Shown: one piece after another, positions 37,432 through 47,330 of the stretch
Layout of the letters: each line of letters begins with the position of its first letter
How positions within the stretch are numbered: position 1 is the stretch's first letter
Assembly: GCA_025359845.1 (NCBI GenBank)
Contig: JANYDT010000056.1
Coordinates: 1-57,403 of the forward strand
Direction: 5' to 3'
DNA from: Acidimicrobiia bacterium
GTDB taxonomy: Bacteria > Actinomycetota > Acidimicrobiia > Acidimicrobiales > JANYDT01
Length of the DNA stretch: 57,403 nt
Translations under genes and position numbers: made by a program
The notes under the pieces: model-generated
What the model was told of the DNA's origin: nothing
The model's database searches: none
What the model saw: the letters and a program-made list of their open reading frames with translations, nothing else

Positions 37432-38721
37432 GATCATGTCTTTGATCCGTCCCGTGATGGCGGTGAACCCGTCGGCGTCCATGGTCGCGATGTCGCCAGT
37501 GTGCAACCATCCGTCGGAGTCGATGGCCACGGCGGTGGCCTCGGGCAGGTTGTAATAGCCCTTCATGACGCCCCAACCGCGGACGCACAGCTCGCCCGCT
37601 TCGCCGATCGCCATTGGGCTGCCTTGTTCGTCGGCGATCTTCGTTTCCCAGTGCAACAACGGCACGCCGAGCGTCTGCCCCTTCTGTTGCGTTGTCGAGT
37701 CGAGCCGGGTCATGAAGATCACCGAGCTCGACTCGGTCTGGCCCATCACCATGTTGTAAGTGACGTTGAACTCCGACTCGATACGCCGCACCAGGTCAGG
37801 CCGCACCGTGGTCGCCCAGGAGAACAGCCGAAGCGACGAGGTATCGCGTGTCGCAAAGTCGCGATGCTCCAGCAATGCGATGATCATCGTGGGCACACCG
37901 ATGGCATAGGAGGGCCGTTCCTCTTCGATCAAACGCAGCATGAGCGCCGGATCGAATTCGCGCATCACGATCAACGTGCCTGACGACGCCATCGCGCCGA
38001 GTGTGCCCATTACACACCCTCCAGTGTGAAAAAGGGGAAGAGGATTCAACCAAATATAGCCGGCTTGGCGCTCAATGCGCTCGGCAATGAACCGGCCGGC
38101 GTTGACGAGACCGTAGTGATGAAGCACCGCCCCTTTTGGAGCGCCCATCGTGCCTGACGTGTACTGAATCATCCCGGAATCCTGGGCGTTGAGCGCTGGA
38201 AGCGCTTGTCGTTTGCGGATGACGGCGCGAGCGCAGAAGCCAACCCAATCGTCGAGGCGAATGACCTCCCGGACACTCGGAAGCTCATCATGCAATGACT
38301 CGACCATGGTCACGAGGTCCTGCCCTCGATGGCGGTCGGCCGCGATCACGCCGACCGAGTCGGACTGGCCGAGCACATGGCGGACCTCGACCGGTCGCAG
38401 CACCGGGTTCACGGTCACCAGCACCAGGCCGGCTAGTGCCGCGCCGAGCTGGACGAAGGTCCATTCGGGCGAATTCGGACCGAAGATCGCCACATGCTCG
38501 CCGGGCCGAAAGACGCTCAACAGCGCCGCCGCCGCGATCTCGGCCTGCTCGAGAAGCTCCTGGTACGTCCATCGTCCACGGGTCGCAAAGTCGCCGGCGC
38601 CGTCAATGAGGGCGACAACATCTGGCGACTGTTCTGCCGTTCGTCGCAGAAGCTGGCCCACGGTGACGTCGAGCAACTCTTTGGTCGTAACCGCGGCGAT
38701 GTGGGACCTCTCGTAGGTCAT
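37402..38721 (-). pseudogene. Acyl-CoA synthetase (AMP-binding), truncated C-terminus
   Basis: Adenylation motifs are intact: YTSGTMGAPKGAVL (P-loop), MGQTESS, GELCVRGWGVMKGYYN and WLHTGDIATMDADGF up to GRIKDMIIRSG. Normally GENVYPxEIE and about 100 more residues with the catalytic lysine domain follow. Here the frame ends after VLRSL. The sequence beyond the break is the tail of an unrelated hydrolase in another frame. The 439-residue product would lack the C-terminal lid domain needed for thioester formation, so it is probably inactive. ATG 38721 overlaps the stop of the upstream MmcQ-like gene. Confidence 0.75.
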
Positions 38722-39095
38722 GGTTCCGGTTTGTCGCGTCGGGTGCTCACGGTTTGAGCCGCCAGCTGGTCGGCGACCACTCGCTTTGGCACGGCAAGGG
38801 CCCACGCGTCGAACACCAGGTCGGGCAACTCCGAGGCCTTCAACACTGCGGTGTCGGCAACCACCCAGTTGTAGCGAAGATCGCTTGGCTGCGGAAGCTG
38901 AAACTTGATCGGATCGCCGGCGATCAACGAATCGCGCTCCACTTTCGGAAAGGCGAGTCCCATCAAGCGTTCGTCCCGAGAGAACGCCAGCCACACGATC
39001 CGGCCAACGCGAAACTTGATGCGATCACGCACGAGCACTTCATAGGCCCGCGGCAACGCGAGCGCGAGAAGACGGACATCGTCAACAGTGATCAT
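38718..39095 (-). CDS. MmcQ/YjbR-family protein
   Basis: This 125-residue protein has the family pattern: DVRLLALALPRAYE, KFRVGRIVWLAFSRDERLMGLAFPK, PSDLRYNWVVADTAVL and VFDAWALAVPKRV. The fold is a small double-wing DNA-binding-like domain, and the biological role is unknown for the family. ATG 39095 is preferred over TTG 39098 because of GGGTGG upstream. It is coupled by ATGA to the truncated CoA ligase gene. Confidence 0.85.
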   Translation of the reverse strand: MITVDDVRLLALALPRAYEVLVRDRIKFRVGRIVWLAFSRDERLMGLAFPKVERDSLIAGDPIKFQLPQPSDLRYNWVVADTAVLKASELPDLVFDAWALAVPKRVVADQLAAQTVSTRRDKPEP

Positions 39096-39294
39096 CAACC
39101 ACCCGGTCCTAAACCAGCCAATCCATCTCGTCCTGCGAATGCCGTTCCGACGAGTGTCGCGTCAAGCGCCGTCACCGCCTCCGCCCGAAACGACAATACC
39201 CGCTGCCTCGAACCCAGCAATGCTCACGGCATAAGTGTCGCAGGCCTCGAGGCGGCGGCTCAAGGCGGCCGCCCAACGCGTCGATAATTACGGG

Positions 39295-41022
39295 GTGCCG
39301 GGTCGCCGTCGCTCTCGTTTCGCGTTGGCCGCCGCCGTGCTCGTCGGCGCACTTGGCGCGTCGTTCGTAAGTGTCGCAGGACCGCCGCTGGTGGCGCGGG
39401 CGGCGTCGGCCGATTCGTCGGTCGATTACGCCACCGAGGCATTCGGCGATCCCTGGGACTACAACAACGCGCAGGACCAGATCCTAAGCACCGAAGGCCC
39501 CATGTTCGGCGCCACCGATGCGTCCATCGACGGTGGACAGCTGCATTTCACGATGGCCGGTCCGGGGTTCTTCGATCCGCTGTACGGCGGCTACCCGGGC
39601 GCGCTCATGCACGATCGCGACGGCGTGGCCCATCCCATCGACGCGTCTCGGTTCGGCCGGATCCTGTTCCGGATGAACGCTTCGGCCGAGGTCCCGGGCG
39701 GTATTCGTTGGCACACATGCTTGGCTCAAAATGATGCCTGCCAAGGCGGGTTCGGCTTCGTAACCGTGCCCGGGTGGCACACGTACGATTTCGCGTTGGT
39801 GGCGAGTGCGGCGCCAAATCTCAAGGCGCCATGGATTGGCGACGTCGTGGCGCTGCGCGTTGCGTTCTCACCGTCGGCGCCCTCCCATTTCGACGTGGAT
39901 TGGCTGCGGGTCGTACCGGTCGACGCCCGTATCGACGGTCCCTATGACGGCCCCGTCCCTGTCATCGATCAGCCCGACCAGACCGGAGGGACTGACTACG
40001 CTACCGTAGCCCGCCACGGCGACGCGTGGGACTTCAGCGAAGCCAGCGACGTCCTACGTAGCGACAACGTCGTCGGAAGCGTCCACGACGGGGTCTATGA
40101 CGGTACCAACTCCGGCCCCGTCGTCAACGATCCGAGCGTCGGGCTTAGGCTCGCCACGACCTTTTCGGGCGACCAGTTTCACCGGGCGACCGTCAGCTTG
40201 ACCTACGACGGACCGTTCAGTCTTGCGGACCGAGAAGGCGGCGGGATGGCGGCGCGACTGCTGTGGCGCATTGCCAACACGTCGCTCACGCACGACGGCT
40301 CCGATCTCCAGCACTCCGAATTCATCGCGTTGTACCCGAACGCGAAATCCTTCACGGTCGACCTGGCCACGAGTCCGTCGGCCGCCATCACCGACGAAGG
40401 CCAGCGCGGGCCTCGGATCGGATGGGCCGGGCAGATGATCGAGATGTTGCGCATCGATCCGAACGAAGACCGCGGCACCCGTCACTGGCGCATCGACGAC
40501 GTGAAGTTGGCCGACGACGACGCCACCGATCGGTCGGGCACTTTCGACATCGTGTGGCACGACGACGCATGGCGGCCCGACACGGTGGCCGACCTCGGGT
40601 TCGACACCGACGCGCGGGGCTTCGACGCAACGCCCATAGCCAGTGGCCTCCACGTCGTGGACGGGCCGAACCATTTCCTCTGGACACCGCCTCCAGGTCT
40701 TTGGGGGCCGGTGTATATCGTCGTTCGTCATTCCCGCGATGGCCAAGTGGCCCGCCGCTACTCGACCGGACCGGTCCGGGTCGACGGCCCCAATGTCGGC
40801 CCCTCTTTCCGATTCGGACCCGCAGTTGGCGGTCCGTCGAGCCAAGCGGGTCATGCTGATGTCAACCAGCCATCAGCTCGCCGTGCCACTTCCAAATCCG
40901 GCGGCGAAGCCGTCAAGACGCCAGGCATGGGAGCGGGCCCCGGGCTCCTCGCGTTGGTTGCGCCAACGCGCACGAAGCGGGCCAACACCGATTCGGGCAA
41001 GCCTCGCAGTAAGACCGGGTAG
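39295..41022 (+). CDS. Secreted protein of unknown function with duplicated beta domains
   Basis: A signal peptide (PGRRRSRFALAAAVLVGALGASF) follows GTG 39295; GTG 39235 in the same frame would give an unusually long basic leader. Two related segments start with DYATEAFGDPWDYNNAQD and DYATVARHGDAWDFSEASD, each followed by a lectin-like beta-rich domain with DVDWLRVVPV or RIDDVKLADD near its end. A third all-beta segment (DIVWHDDAWRP) precedes a low-complexity basic tail. This looks like carbohydrate- or surface-binding modules without a visible catalytic domain. No family recognised. Confidence 0.7.
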   Translation: MPGRRRSRFALAAAVLVGALGASFVSVAGPPLVARAASADSSVDYATEAFGDPWDYNNAQDQILSTEGPMFGATDASIDGGQLHFTMAGPGFFDPLYGGYPGALMHDRDGVAHPIDASRFGRILFRMNASAEVPGGIRWHTCLAQNDACQGGFGFVTVPGWHTYDFALVASAAPNLKAPWIGDVVALRVAFSPSAPSHFDVDWLRVVPVDARIDGPYDGPVPVIDQPDQTGGTDYATVARHGDAWDFSEASDVLRSDNVVGSVHDGVYDGTNSGPVVNDPSVGLRLATTFSGDQFHRATVSLTYDGPFSLADREGGGMAARLLWRIANTSLTHDGSDLQHSEFIALYPNAKSFTVDLATSPSAAITDEGQRGPRIGWAGQMIEMLRIDPNEDRGTRHWRIDDVKLADDDATDRSGTFDIVWHDDAWRPDTVADLGFDTDARGFDATPIASGLHVVDGPNHFLWTPPPGLWGPVYIVVRHSRDGQVARRYSTGPVRVDGPNVGPSFRFGPAVGGPSSQAGHADVNQPSARRATSKSGGEAVKTPGMGAGPGLLALVAPTRTKRANTDSGKPRSKTG

Positions 41023-41188
41023 CGGCGCGCTCCAGCACGCGCCATCGGGCGCCGGTCAACACCGTTTAGCGTGGGTGACTGGTTTCAGGAAGTGAGCCCC
41101 AAGTCGGGCTTCAACCTCGTTGAACTCATGCCATGATCAACGGTCGTGGTGTTGGGTTACGGACGGGCCCGCCGTCCCATGAGGTCAT

Positions 41189-43894
41189 ATGACTGAAATC
41201 TTCCGGTTCTCGGCGTTGGGGCTGGGCGCGGGCGGACTGTATGCCCTCGCGGCCATTGGACTGGTGCTCGTGTACCGCGGCTCAGGGGTTGTGAACTTCG
41301 CGCAGGCCGCCATGGGCATGGTCGGTGCCTACGCGTTCTACGAGGCTCGGGTGGTGCGAGATATGAGAAGCCCCGTCGCGCTGTTGTTCGGTTTGGTGAT
41401 ATCGGCGGCCACCGGCGCGCTCTTCCATTTGCTGGTGATGCGCCGCATGCGGGAGGCGTCGATGTTGGCGCGAATCGTCGCTACGCTGGCGATGCTCGTG
41501 GTGCTCCAAGGCACATCAGTATTGATGTATGGCGGCCTGCCTCGAGTGGTTCCATCGATGTTGCCGGTCGGTCCGGTTAAGATATTCGGCGCGTCGATCG
41601 GAAAGGACCGGGTGTGGATCTTTGCGATCGTCATGGTGCTGACCACGATCCTTTGGTTCGTCTACCGGTTCACGACCTTCGGCGTGGCCACCTCCGCGGT
41701 GGCCGAGAACCCCCGAGCCGCGGCGGCGCTGGCCATCTCGCCCAATGTCATCGCGACCGCCAATTGGGCGGTGGGCAGTGCTCTCGGCGGATTGGCCGTG
41801 ATCCTGCTCGTGCCCATCACCGGGCTCGGGAGCGAGAACATCACACTGTTGGTGATCCCCGTTCTGGCGGCCGCCATTGTGGGTCGCCTGTCATCGTTCC
41901 CGATCACCATGCTGGCCGGACTGGCCATCGGCGTGGCCCAGTCGTTGGCGACGCGGTATTCCGAAGAACCGGGTTGGCCGACGGCGGTCCCGTTCGTCTT
42001 GGTGGGCGTCGTGCTGTTGGCCCGAGGCCGAACTGTCGTCAGCCAAGACGAACAGTTCGGTCGAATGCCGGTGCTCGGAACAGGACACATTTCGCCCGGA
42101 TTGATCGTTTTCGGGGCAACGATCACGTTGGTGTGCATCTGGCTCGTGTTCCCCGATTTGTGGTTGAACGCGTTTATGGTCCAATTGATTCTGGCGATTG
42201 TGGTGATGTCATTCGTAGTTGTCACGGGATACGCCGGACAGGTTTCGCTGGCCCAAATGACGTTCGCGGTCGTGGGTGCCCTCGGCGCATCATGGCTGAT
42301 GTTCCATCATGGGTGGCCGTTCTCGTTGGCCATCGTCGGCGCCATGGTCGTCACCATCCCGACGGGCGTGCTGATCGGCTTGGCCGGCCTGCGCACCCGC
42401 GGCATGAACCTGGCCATCGTCACCCTCGGTTTCGCCGTCGCCTTCCAGGCGGTGGTGCTCGGCATCCGACGATATTTGCGCCCTTTGTTCGGGTTTCGCG
42501 GTGCGAGTCTCAAGTTTCTGGGCATCGAGGTCGCGGCGCCGGAGCACGTGAAGCGCTACGCCACGCTGGCCCTTGTCCTCTTGGTAATCGTTGGTATGGC
42601 CGTATCCAATCTCCGGCGAGGACGGGCCGGCCGTCGGCTCATCGCCGTGCGCACCAACGAGCGCGCCGCCGCCGCGCTCGGCGTGTCGGTCCTCGGCGCC
42701 AAACTCTATGCTTTCATTCTGGGAGGCGCCATTGCGGGGTTGGGTGGGGTGCTGCTCGCGTTCCGGACACCTTTCCTTTCGATCGGTGGTTTTGGAAGCT
42801 TCCAGTCGATGCTGTCGATCCAATACGCAGTGCTGGGCGGAGTGGGGACCGTGACGGGTCCGGTGATCGGCAGCGGGCTCTACCCCGAGGCCCTTGGCCC
42901 CCGCCTGTTCGCGTTCCTCGGCGGTGACGCAGCAGTGACCCTGACCGTGCTCGGCAATCTCGCCTTGCTGGTCATGCTGACCGTCGCCCCCGACGGCGTT
43001 TCGGATTGGTTGCGAAGGCGCAATCAATGGTGGTTATCGCGCCTACGAAACGCTCTACCCAAGCGACGCCGGGTGGACCTGTTAACGCAACCCGTGCTTG
43101 TAGATCTCGCCGTCGTTGCCCCCATTGTGCTCGACGTCGAGCACTTGACAGTTCGTTTCGGAGGGACTGTCGCCCTCGACGATCTCACCATGGTCGTGAA
43201 CCCTGGTGAAGTGGTCGGCCTCATAGGTCCGAATGGAGCCGGCAAGACCACCGCCATCGAGGCGATCACCGGATTCGTCACGCCTAGCTGCGGCACAGTC
43301 AAGCTGAGCGGAGTATCCATCGAGCGTTGGGGCGCGGAACGGCGAGCGCGAGGGGGATTGTCGCGGTCGTTCCAGTCGCTCGAGTTGTTCGACGATCTCA
43401 CCGTGCTCGAGAACATTCAGGCGGCGTCCGACAGCCGCGACGCAGCCGCCTACGTGACCGATCTGGTCAAGCCCGGTCGCGGCGCGCTCACTGATGTTGC
43501 TCGCATGGTGATCGCCGAGTTCGGCTTCGATGCCGAGATCCACACGAGGGTGCGAGATCTTTCCTACGCGTCCCGGCGCATGTTGGCGGTGGCGCGAGCG
43601 GTGGCCGGTGGCCAGTCGGTGCTGCTGCTCGATGAACCAGCGGCCGGCCTCGACCGGCCTCAGACCGAATATCTCAGTGCCGTCATTCGCCGTCTGGCGA
43701 TCAAACGCGGTATCGCCGTATTGCTGGTGGAGCACAACGTCGAGATGGTGCTGCGCACGTGTGATCGGGTCTACGCGCTCGACTTCGGTCGGCTCATCGG
43801 TCACGGCTCCCCGGCCGAGATCCGGGCCAACCCCGCGGTGGTGACCGCGTACCTCGGATCGCCTATGAGTCGCGCTGCGGCGGCGGCCTCGTAG
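41189..43894 (+). CDS. LivH-LivM-LivG triple-fusion ABC transporter protein, intact
   Basis: One 901-residue chain combines two membrane permeases and an ATPase of the branched-chain amino-acid (HAAT) family. LivH lies at about 1-290 (GLYALAAIGLVLVYRGSGVVNFAQ). LivM lies at about 325-600 (VTGYAGQVSLAQMTF ... RTNERAAAALGVSV). LivG lies at about 640-895, with Walker A GPNGAGKTT near 680, signature replaced by YASRRMLAVARAVA, Walker B VLLLDEPAAGLD and switch VEHNVE. ATG 41189 has GAGG upstream. No binding-protein gene is next to it. It is the functional counterpart of the decayed copy at 28244-30971. The likely substrate is an amino acid or a related organic acid. Confidence 0.88.
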   Translation: MTEIFRFSALGLGAGGLYALAAIGLVLVYRGSGVVNFAQAAMGMVGAYAFYEARVVRDMRSPVALLFGLVISAATGALFHLLVMRRMREASMLARIVATLAMLVVLQGTSVLMYGGLPRVVPSMLPVGPVKIFGASIGKDRVWIFAIVMVLTTILWFVYRFTTFGVATSAVAENPRAAAALAISPNVIATANWAVGSALGGLAVILLVPITGLGSENITLLVIPVLAAAIVGRLSSFPITMLAGLAIGVAQSLATRYSEEPGWPTAVPFVLVGVVLLARGRTVVSQDEQFGRMPVLGTGHISPGLIVFGATITLVCIWLVFPDLWLNAFMVQLILAIVVMSFVVVTGYAGQVSLAQMTFAVVGALGASWLMFHHGWPFSLAIVGAMVVTIPTGVLIGLAGLRTRGMNLAIVTLGFAVAFQAVVLGIRRYLRPLFGFRGASLKFLGIEVAAPEHVKRYATLALVLLVIVGMAVSNLRRGRAGRRLIAVRTNERAAAALGVSVLGAKLYAFILGGAIAGLGGVLLAFRTPFLSIGGFGSFQSMLSIQYAVLGGVGTVTGPVIGSGLYPEALGPRLFAFLGGDAAVTLTVLGNLALLVMLTVAPDGVSDWLRRRNQWWLSRLRNALPKRRRVDLLTQPVLVDLAVVAPIVLDVEHLTVRFGGTVALDDLTMVVNPGEVVGLIGPNGAGKTTAIEAITGFVTPSCGTVKLSGVSIERWGAERRARGGLSRSFQSLELFDDLTVLENIQAASDSRDAAAYVTDLVKPGRGALTDVARMVIAEFGFDAEIHTRVRDLSYASRRMLAVARAVAGGQSVLLLDEPAAGLDRPQTEYLSAVIRRLAIKRGIAVLLVEHNVEMVLRTCDRVYALDFGRLIGHGSPAEIRANPAVVTAYLGSPMSRAAAAAS

Positions 43895-43934
43895 CTGTCA
43901 GTCTCATAGGTCAACGGGGATCCCTCGCCGTCGC

Positions 43935-45333
43935 TTATGAAACTGTCGGATGCTCAAAGCGCGGATACGCGGCCTGAAAGGCGTTGGCGACGCGGAGGAT
44001 TTTCGCCTCGCGGCCGGGGAGGCCGACGATCTGCAACCCGATCGGGAGGCCGTCGACGAACCCGCACGGTACCGACAGGGCTGGGAATCCGAGCCAATTA
44101 AACATGTGCGTATGGCTCGTGTACACCGGCGCGAAGGTGCTGTGCGGCGCGAACGTATGGCCCTTGCTTATCCAGGCGGCATCCCATTCCTCGACGGGAC
44201 GGGCGAGCAGTTGCGACGTTGCGCTGAGTAGGACATCGTGGGTGGCGAACAGCTTGCGGAAGCGCAGCCAATTGCGTTGCCTCGTGTCGAGCGCCGCGTT
44301 CCAGACTTCGGGCTCGGGTGGACCCCCGGGCGCACCACCCGTCGGGTACAGGTAGCAACTGGCGAAGAACCCGGGAAAGAAGTCCTCCCACACCTCCTCG
44401 GTCGCCTCGACATTGGCGCCCAGCATCGTGAACCCCAGGGCCGCGTCGCGCACCGCAGCGATCACGCGCGGGCTCTCATCTTGCGCGTACATTTGGGTGA
44501 AGCCGTAGTCGTCACTCCACGCCATCCGCATGCCGTCCACGCCTTCGTCGATGTGCGCGAGATAGTCATCAGGCGCCAATTGCTGGCAGGTGAAGTCGCG
44601 ACCATCCGGTCCGGCCATCGCTTGCAGCGTGATGGCGGCGTCGGTCACATACCGGCAAAGCGGTCCCATGGTCATCATCATCGGTGAGTGCACGGGCACG
44701 TCGTAGTTCACCCACGGGATGAGGTTCGGCGTCGGATGCATGCCGACGACCCCCGAATAGGCCGCGGGGAGCCGGGTCGAACCGCCGCCGTCGGTGCCTA
44801 TGGCAATGGGCACCAGTCGGGCCGCGGTGGCAGAGGCGCCACCCGAACTCGACCAGCCCGGCACCCGCGAGGTATCCCACGGGTTGCGAGCTTCGACGTC
44901 CCAGGTTGAACCCTGCGAACACGCCCGGCGAGGATTGCGACAAGTCGGTCGCGCCGCTCATCATCATCGTGTTCGTGCCAAACAAGATGGCCCCCGCTTG
45001 GCGCAGCCGTTCGACACCGAGCGCGTCCCGCTTGGCCATCGGCGACCCTGTCGCCCCCATCTGCGGCATCTCGGCCACGGCGATGTGTTCCTTCACAGAT
45101 ACGGGGATGCCGTGCAGGGTTCCGAGTTCATCGCCTCGGCGGACGGCTTCGTCGGCCCGTTTGGCCTGTGCACGGGCGCCGATTACGTCGAGATTGCGGA
45201 ACGTCTTGAGCTGTGGATCGAGCTGTTCGATCCGACCCAGAAAGTGCTCGGTCACCTCGACCGAAGAGACATCGGCCTTTCCGATCAGCTCGCGGATCTT
45301 CCACGCCGGCATCCACGTCAACTCTTCTGACAT
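43935..45333 (-). pseudogene. Amidase (amidase-signature family), one-base frameshift
   Basis: From ATG 45333 the frame encodes the amidase start, with catalytic Lys in VSVKEHIA and GTNTMMMS, up to GVFAGFN. There AACCTGGGAC carries one extra C relative to AACTGGGAC. Removing it restores NWDVEARNPWDTSRVPGWSSSGGASA, the amidase signature with the cis-Ser, followed by GTDGGGSTRLPA with the nucleophilic Ser, and runs to 43935. The whole would be about 465 residues, normal for the family, which hydrolyses amides to acid and ammonia. The 3' half retains a long open frame but not the catalytic lysine. Confidence 0.82.
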
Positions 45334-45508
45334 CAGGTTCCCCTTTGTTCATCGCTGTTGAACGCACACTGTAGCAAACGATTGCCGGGTGCGGGCCGGC
45401 CCCTCACCCGATGAAACGTCCGGGGTTGAACGGCGTTGGAGTGGCGGGCTACTGTCGCGACGATCCGCGGTACAAGATCCGGCTCGAGGCCGGGAAAAGG
45501 AGGGTGTC

Positions 45509-45849
45509 ATGGCAACATGGTTCGAGGAGTATCTCGACGCATGGAAAGCTGAAGACGTCGACAAGGTCATGGCCTGGTTCACCGACGACGTCGTGTTCGA
45601 AGACACGACCGCTGGGCACAAGGCAACGGGGGCGGTGCAAATGACCAAATTCGTCCGCGGTTCGTTCAAGGCGGTGCCCGGCGCGTCCTTCGAGTTCGTG
45701 AAAGGGTGGACATCGGCGACGACTACTACTGCGAGTGGATCATGCAACCGATGGGCGTCCGGGGCGTCTCGGTGGGAACTCGCCGCGACGCCAAGATCTG
45801 TGCCAACCGCGACTACTGGGACGGCAAGAAGTACACGATCGGCCAATGA
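45509..45849 (+). pseudogene. SnoaL/NTF2-like small protein, frameshifted
   Basis: ATG 45509 follows a strong AAAGGAGGG. The product ATWFEEYLDAWKAEDVDKV ... FVKG is a typical SnoaL-like NTF2 fold. At about 45704-45707, AAAGGGTGGAC appears to lack one G. Restoring it gives KGVDIGDDYYCEWIMQP and a natural stop at 45849. NTF2-like proteins act as small isomerases or cyclases, or bind ligands. The unrepaired frame runs on to 45862 with non-protein-like sequence. It is either decayed or a sequencing indel in a G-run. Confidence 0.75.
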
Positions 45850-45918
45850 CCCGCGGCCTTGATCCGCCGCACTGCTCACGGGCACCGACCTGTCGGCACT
45901 GACTTGAAGGAGAAGCAC

Positions 45919-47280
45919 GTGGAAGAGCCGATCATTATCGTCTCCGCCGACGACCACACAGGCGGCCCGCCCGAGATCTACCGCGACTACATCGAGTCCA
46001 AGTACCTCGGTGCCCTCGACGCGTTGACGGCCGAGAACGATGAGTGGGTCGGCATCACCACGTCCGCAGGGGGCACAGCCAAGGGTCACCCGTCGGAGGT
46101 ATTGGAGGTCATCGACGAGCGCAACGCCATACGCACCGACGGCGAACTCGGGGCGTGGGACATGGCTCGTCGGCTCAGAGAACTCGACGCCGAGGGTGTG
46201 GCCGGCGAGCTGCTCCTGTCCGGTCACCAGTGCTCGACGCTGCCCTTCTTCGGAACTGTCAACCATCCGCACTCACCGGAGCTGCGAGCGGCCGGTACCC
46301 GGGCTTATCACCGTTGGTTGGCCGACTGCATCACGGCCAGTCACGGTCGGCTGTTCGGTGTCGCGGAGCCCGGCCCGTGCCTCGACATGGACGAGACGGT
46401 GAAGGAACTGCGATGGGTGGCCCACCATGGTTTCGTCGGGGTGCTCGCGCCGGGCATGGTGTTCGACGAGGCTCTCCCGTCCTTCCAGAACCCTTACTAC
46501 GAGCCGTTTTGGACGGCTTGCGCGGAGACTCGTCTGGTGGTCACGATGCATGCCGGGTGGGGCGGGGTGCAGGGCCAGTTTCAGAAGTTCCTCGAGTTCA
46601 GCAAGCAACACATGGGCGCCGAAATCGATCAGGAAGCGGTCCGCAAGTTGCTCGACACCCGAGATGATTCACCGATCAGGCTCACACTGGGCCCACGCCG
46701 TTCCTTGTGGCAACTGATGCTCGGAGGTGTGTTCGACCGCCATCCCGAATTGCGTTTGATGCTGACCGAGGTAAGGGCCGACTGGTTGCCGGCGACTCTC
46801 GCTCATCTCGATCGCCGCTTCGATGAGCTCGGGTCACCAATGCGGCGACGGCCGAGCGAATATTTCGCCTCGAATTGTGGTATCGCACCGTCGTCGCCGC
46901 ATAGGGCGGAGGTCGAGATGCGCCACGAGATCGGCGTCGAGCGGTTTCTGTTCGGTGTCGACTACCCGCACCCCGAGGGCACTTGGCCCAACACTTACGA
47001 CTGGATTCGCGATGCGTTTGCCGGCGTGCCCGAGCACGAGGCGCGTCAGATTCTGGGTGAGAACGCCATCGCCTTCTACGGGCTCGACCGCGCTGCCCTG
47101 GTCGCCGCCGCCCGGCGGATCGGCCCGAAGCCGAGCGAGTTGCTCGGCCGCCACGACGTAGATCCCCGTAAGATCGAGCACTTCCACAAACGGTCGGGGT
47201 ACAGCCGTCCGGCGGAAGAGATCGACACCGACGCGATAGACCGAGCCCTTGAGCAGGATCTCGCTCTTGGTGTGAAATAG
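45919..47280 (+). CDS. Metal-dependent amidohydrolase (amidohydrolase_2 family), intact
   Basis: GTG 45919 follows AAGGAG. The TIM-barrel amidohydrolase begins PIIIVSADDHTGGPPE, with DDH as the metal-site segment. Further His/Asp positions are TMHAGWGG and FGVDYPHPEGTWP. This is the pattern of the ACMSD/decarboxylase-like Amidohydro_2 family, which decarboxylates or hydrolyses aromatic and ring-cleavage acids. Length 453 residues. A second, broken paralogue lies on the opposite strand at 48100-49619. Substrate unknown. Confidence 0.87.
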   Translation: MEEPIIIVSADDHTGGPPEIYRDYIESKYLGALDALTAENDEWVGITTSAGGTAKGHPSEVLEVIDERNAIRTDGELGAWDMARRLRELDAEGVAGELLLSGHQCSTLPFFGTVNHPHSPELRAAGTRAYHRWLADCITASHGRLFGVAEPGPCLDMDETVKELRWVAHHGFVGVLAPGMVFDEALPSFQNPYYEPFWTACAETRLVVTMHAGWGGVQGQFQKFLEFSKQHMGAEIDQEAVRKLLDTRDDSPIRLTLGPRRSLWQLMLGGVFDRHPELRLMLTEVRADWLPATLAHLDRRFDELGSPMRRRPSEYFASNCGIAPSSPHRAEVEMRHEIGVERFLFGVDYPHPEGTWPNTYDWIRDAFAGVPEHEARQILGENAIAFYGLDRAALVAAARRIGPKPSELLGRHDVDPRKIEHFHKRSGYSRPAEEIDTDAIDRALEQDLALGVK

Positions 47281-47330
47281 CCGGTCGGCGGGTCGCCGCC
47301 TCGCTGGGACCGGGGCCGAGCCGTTGAGCG

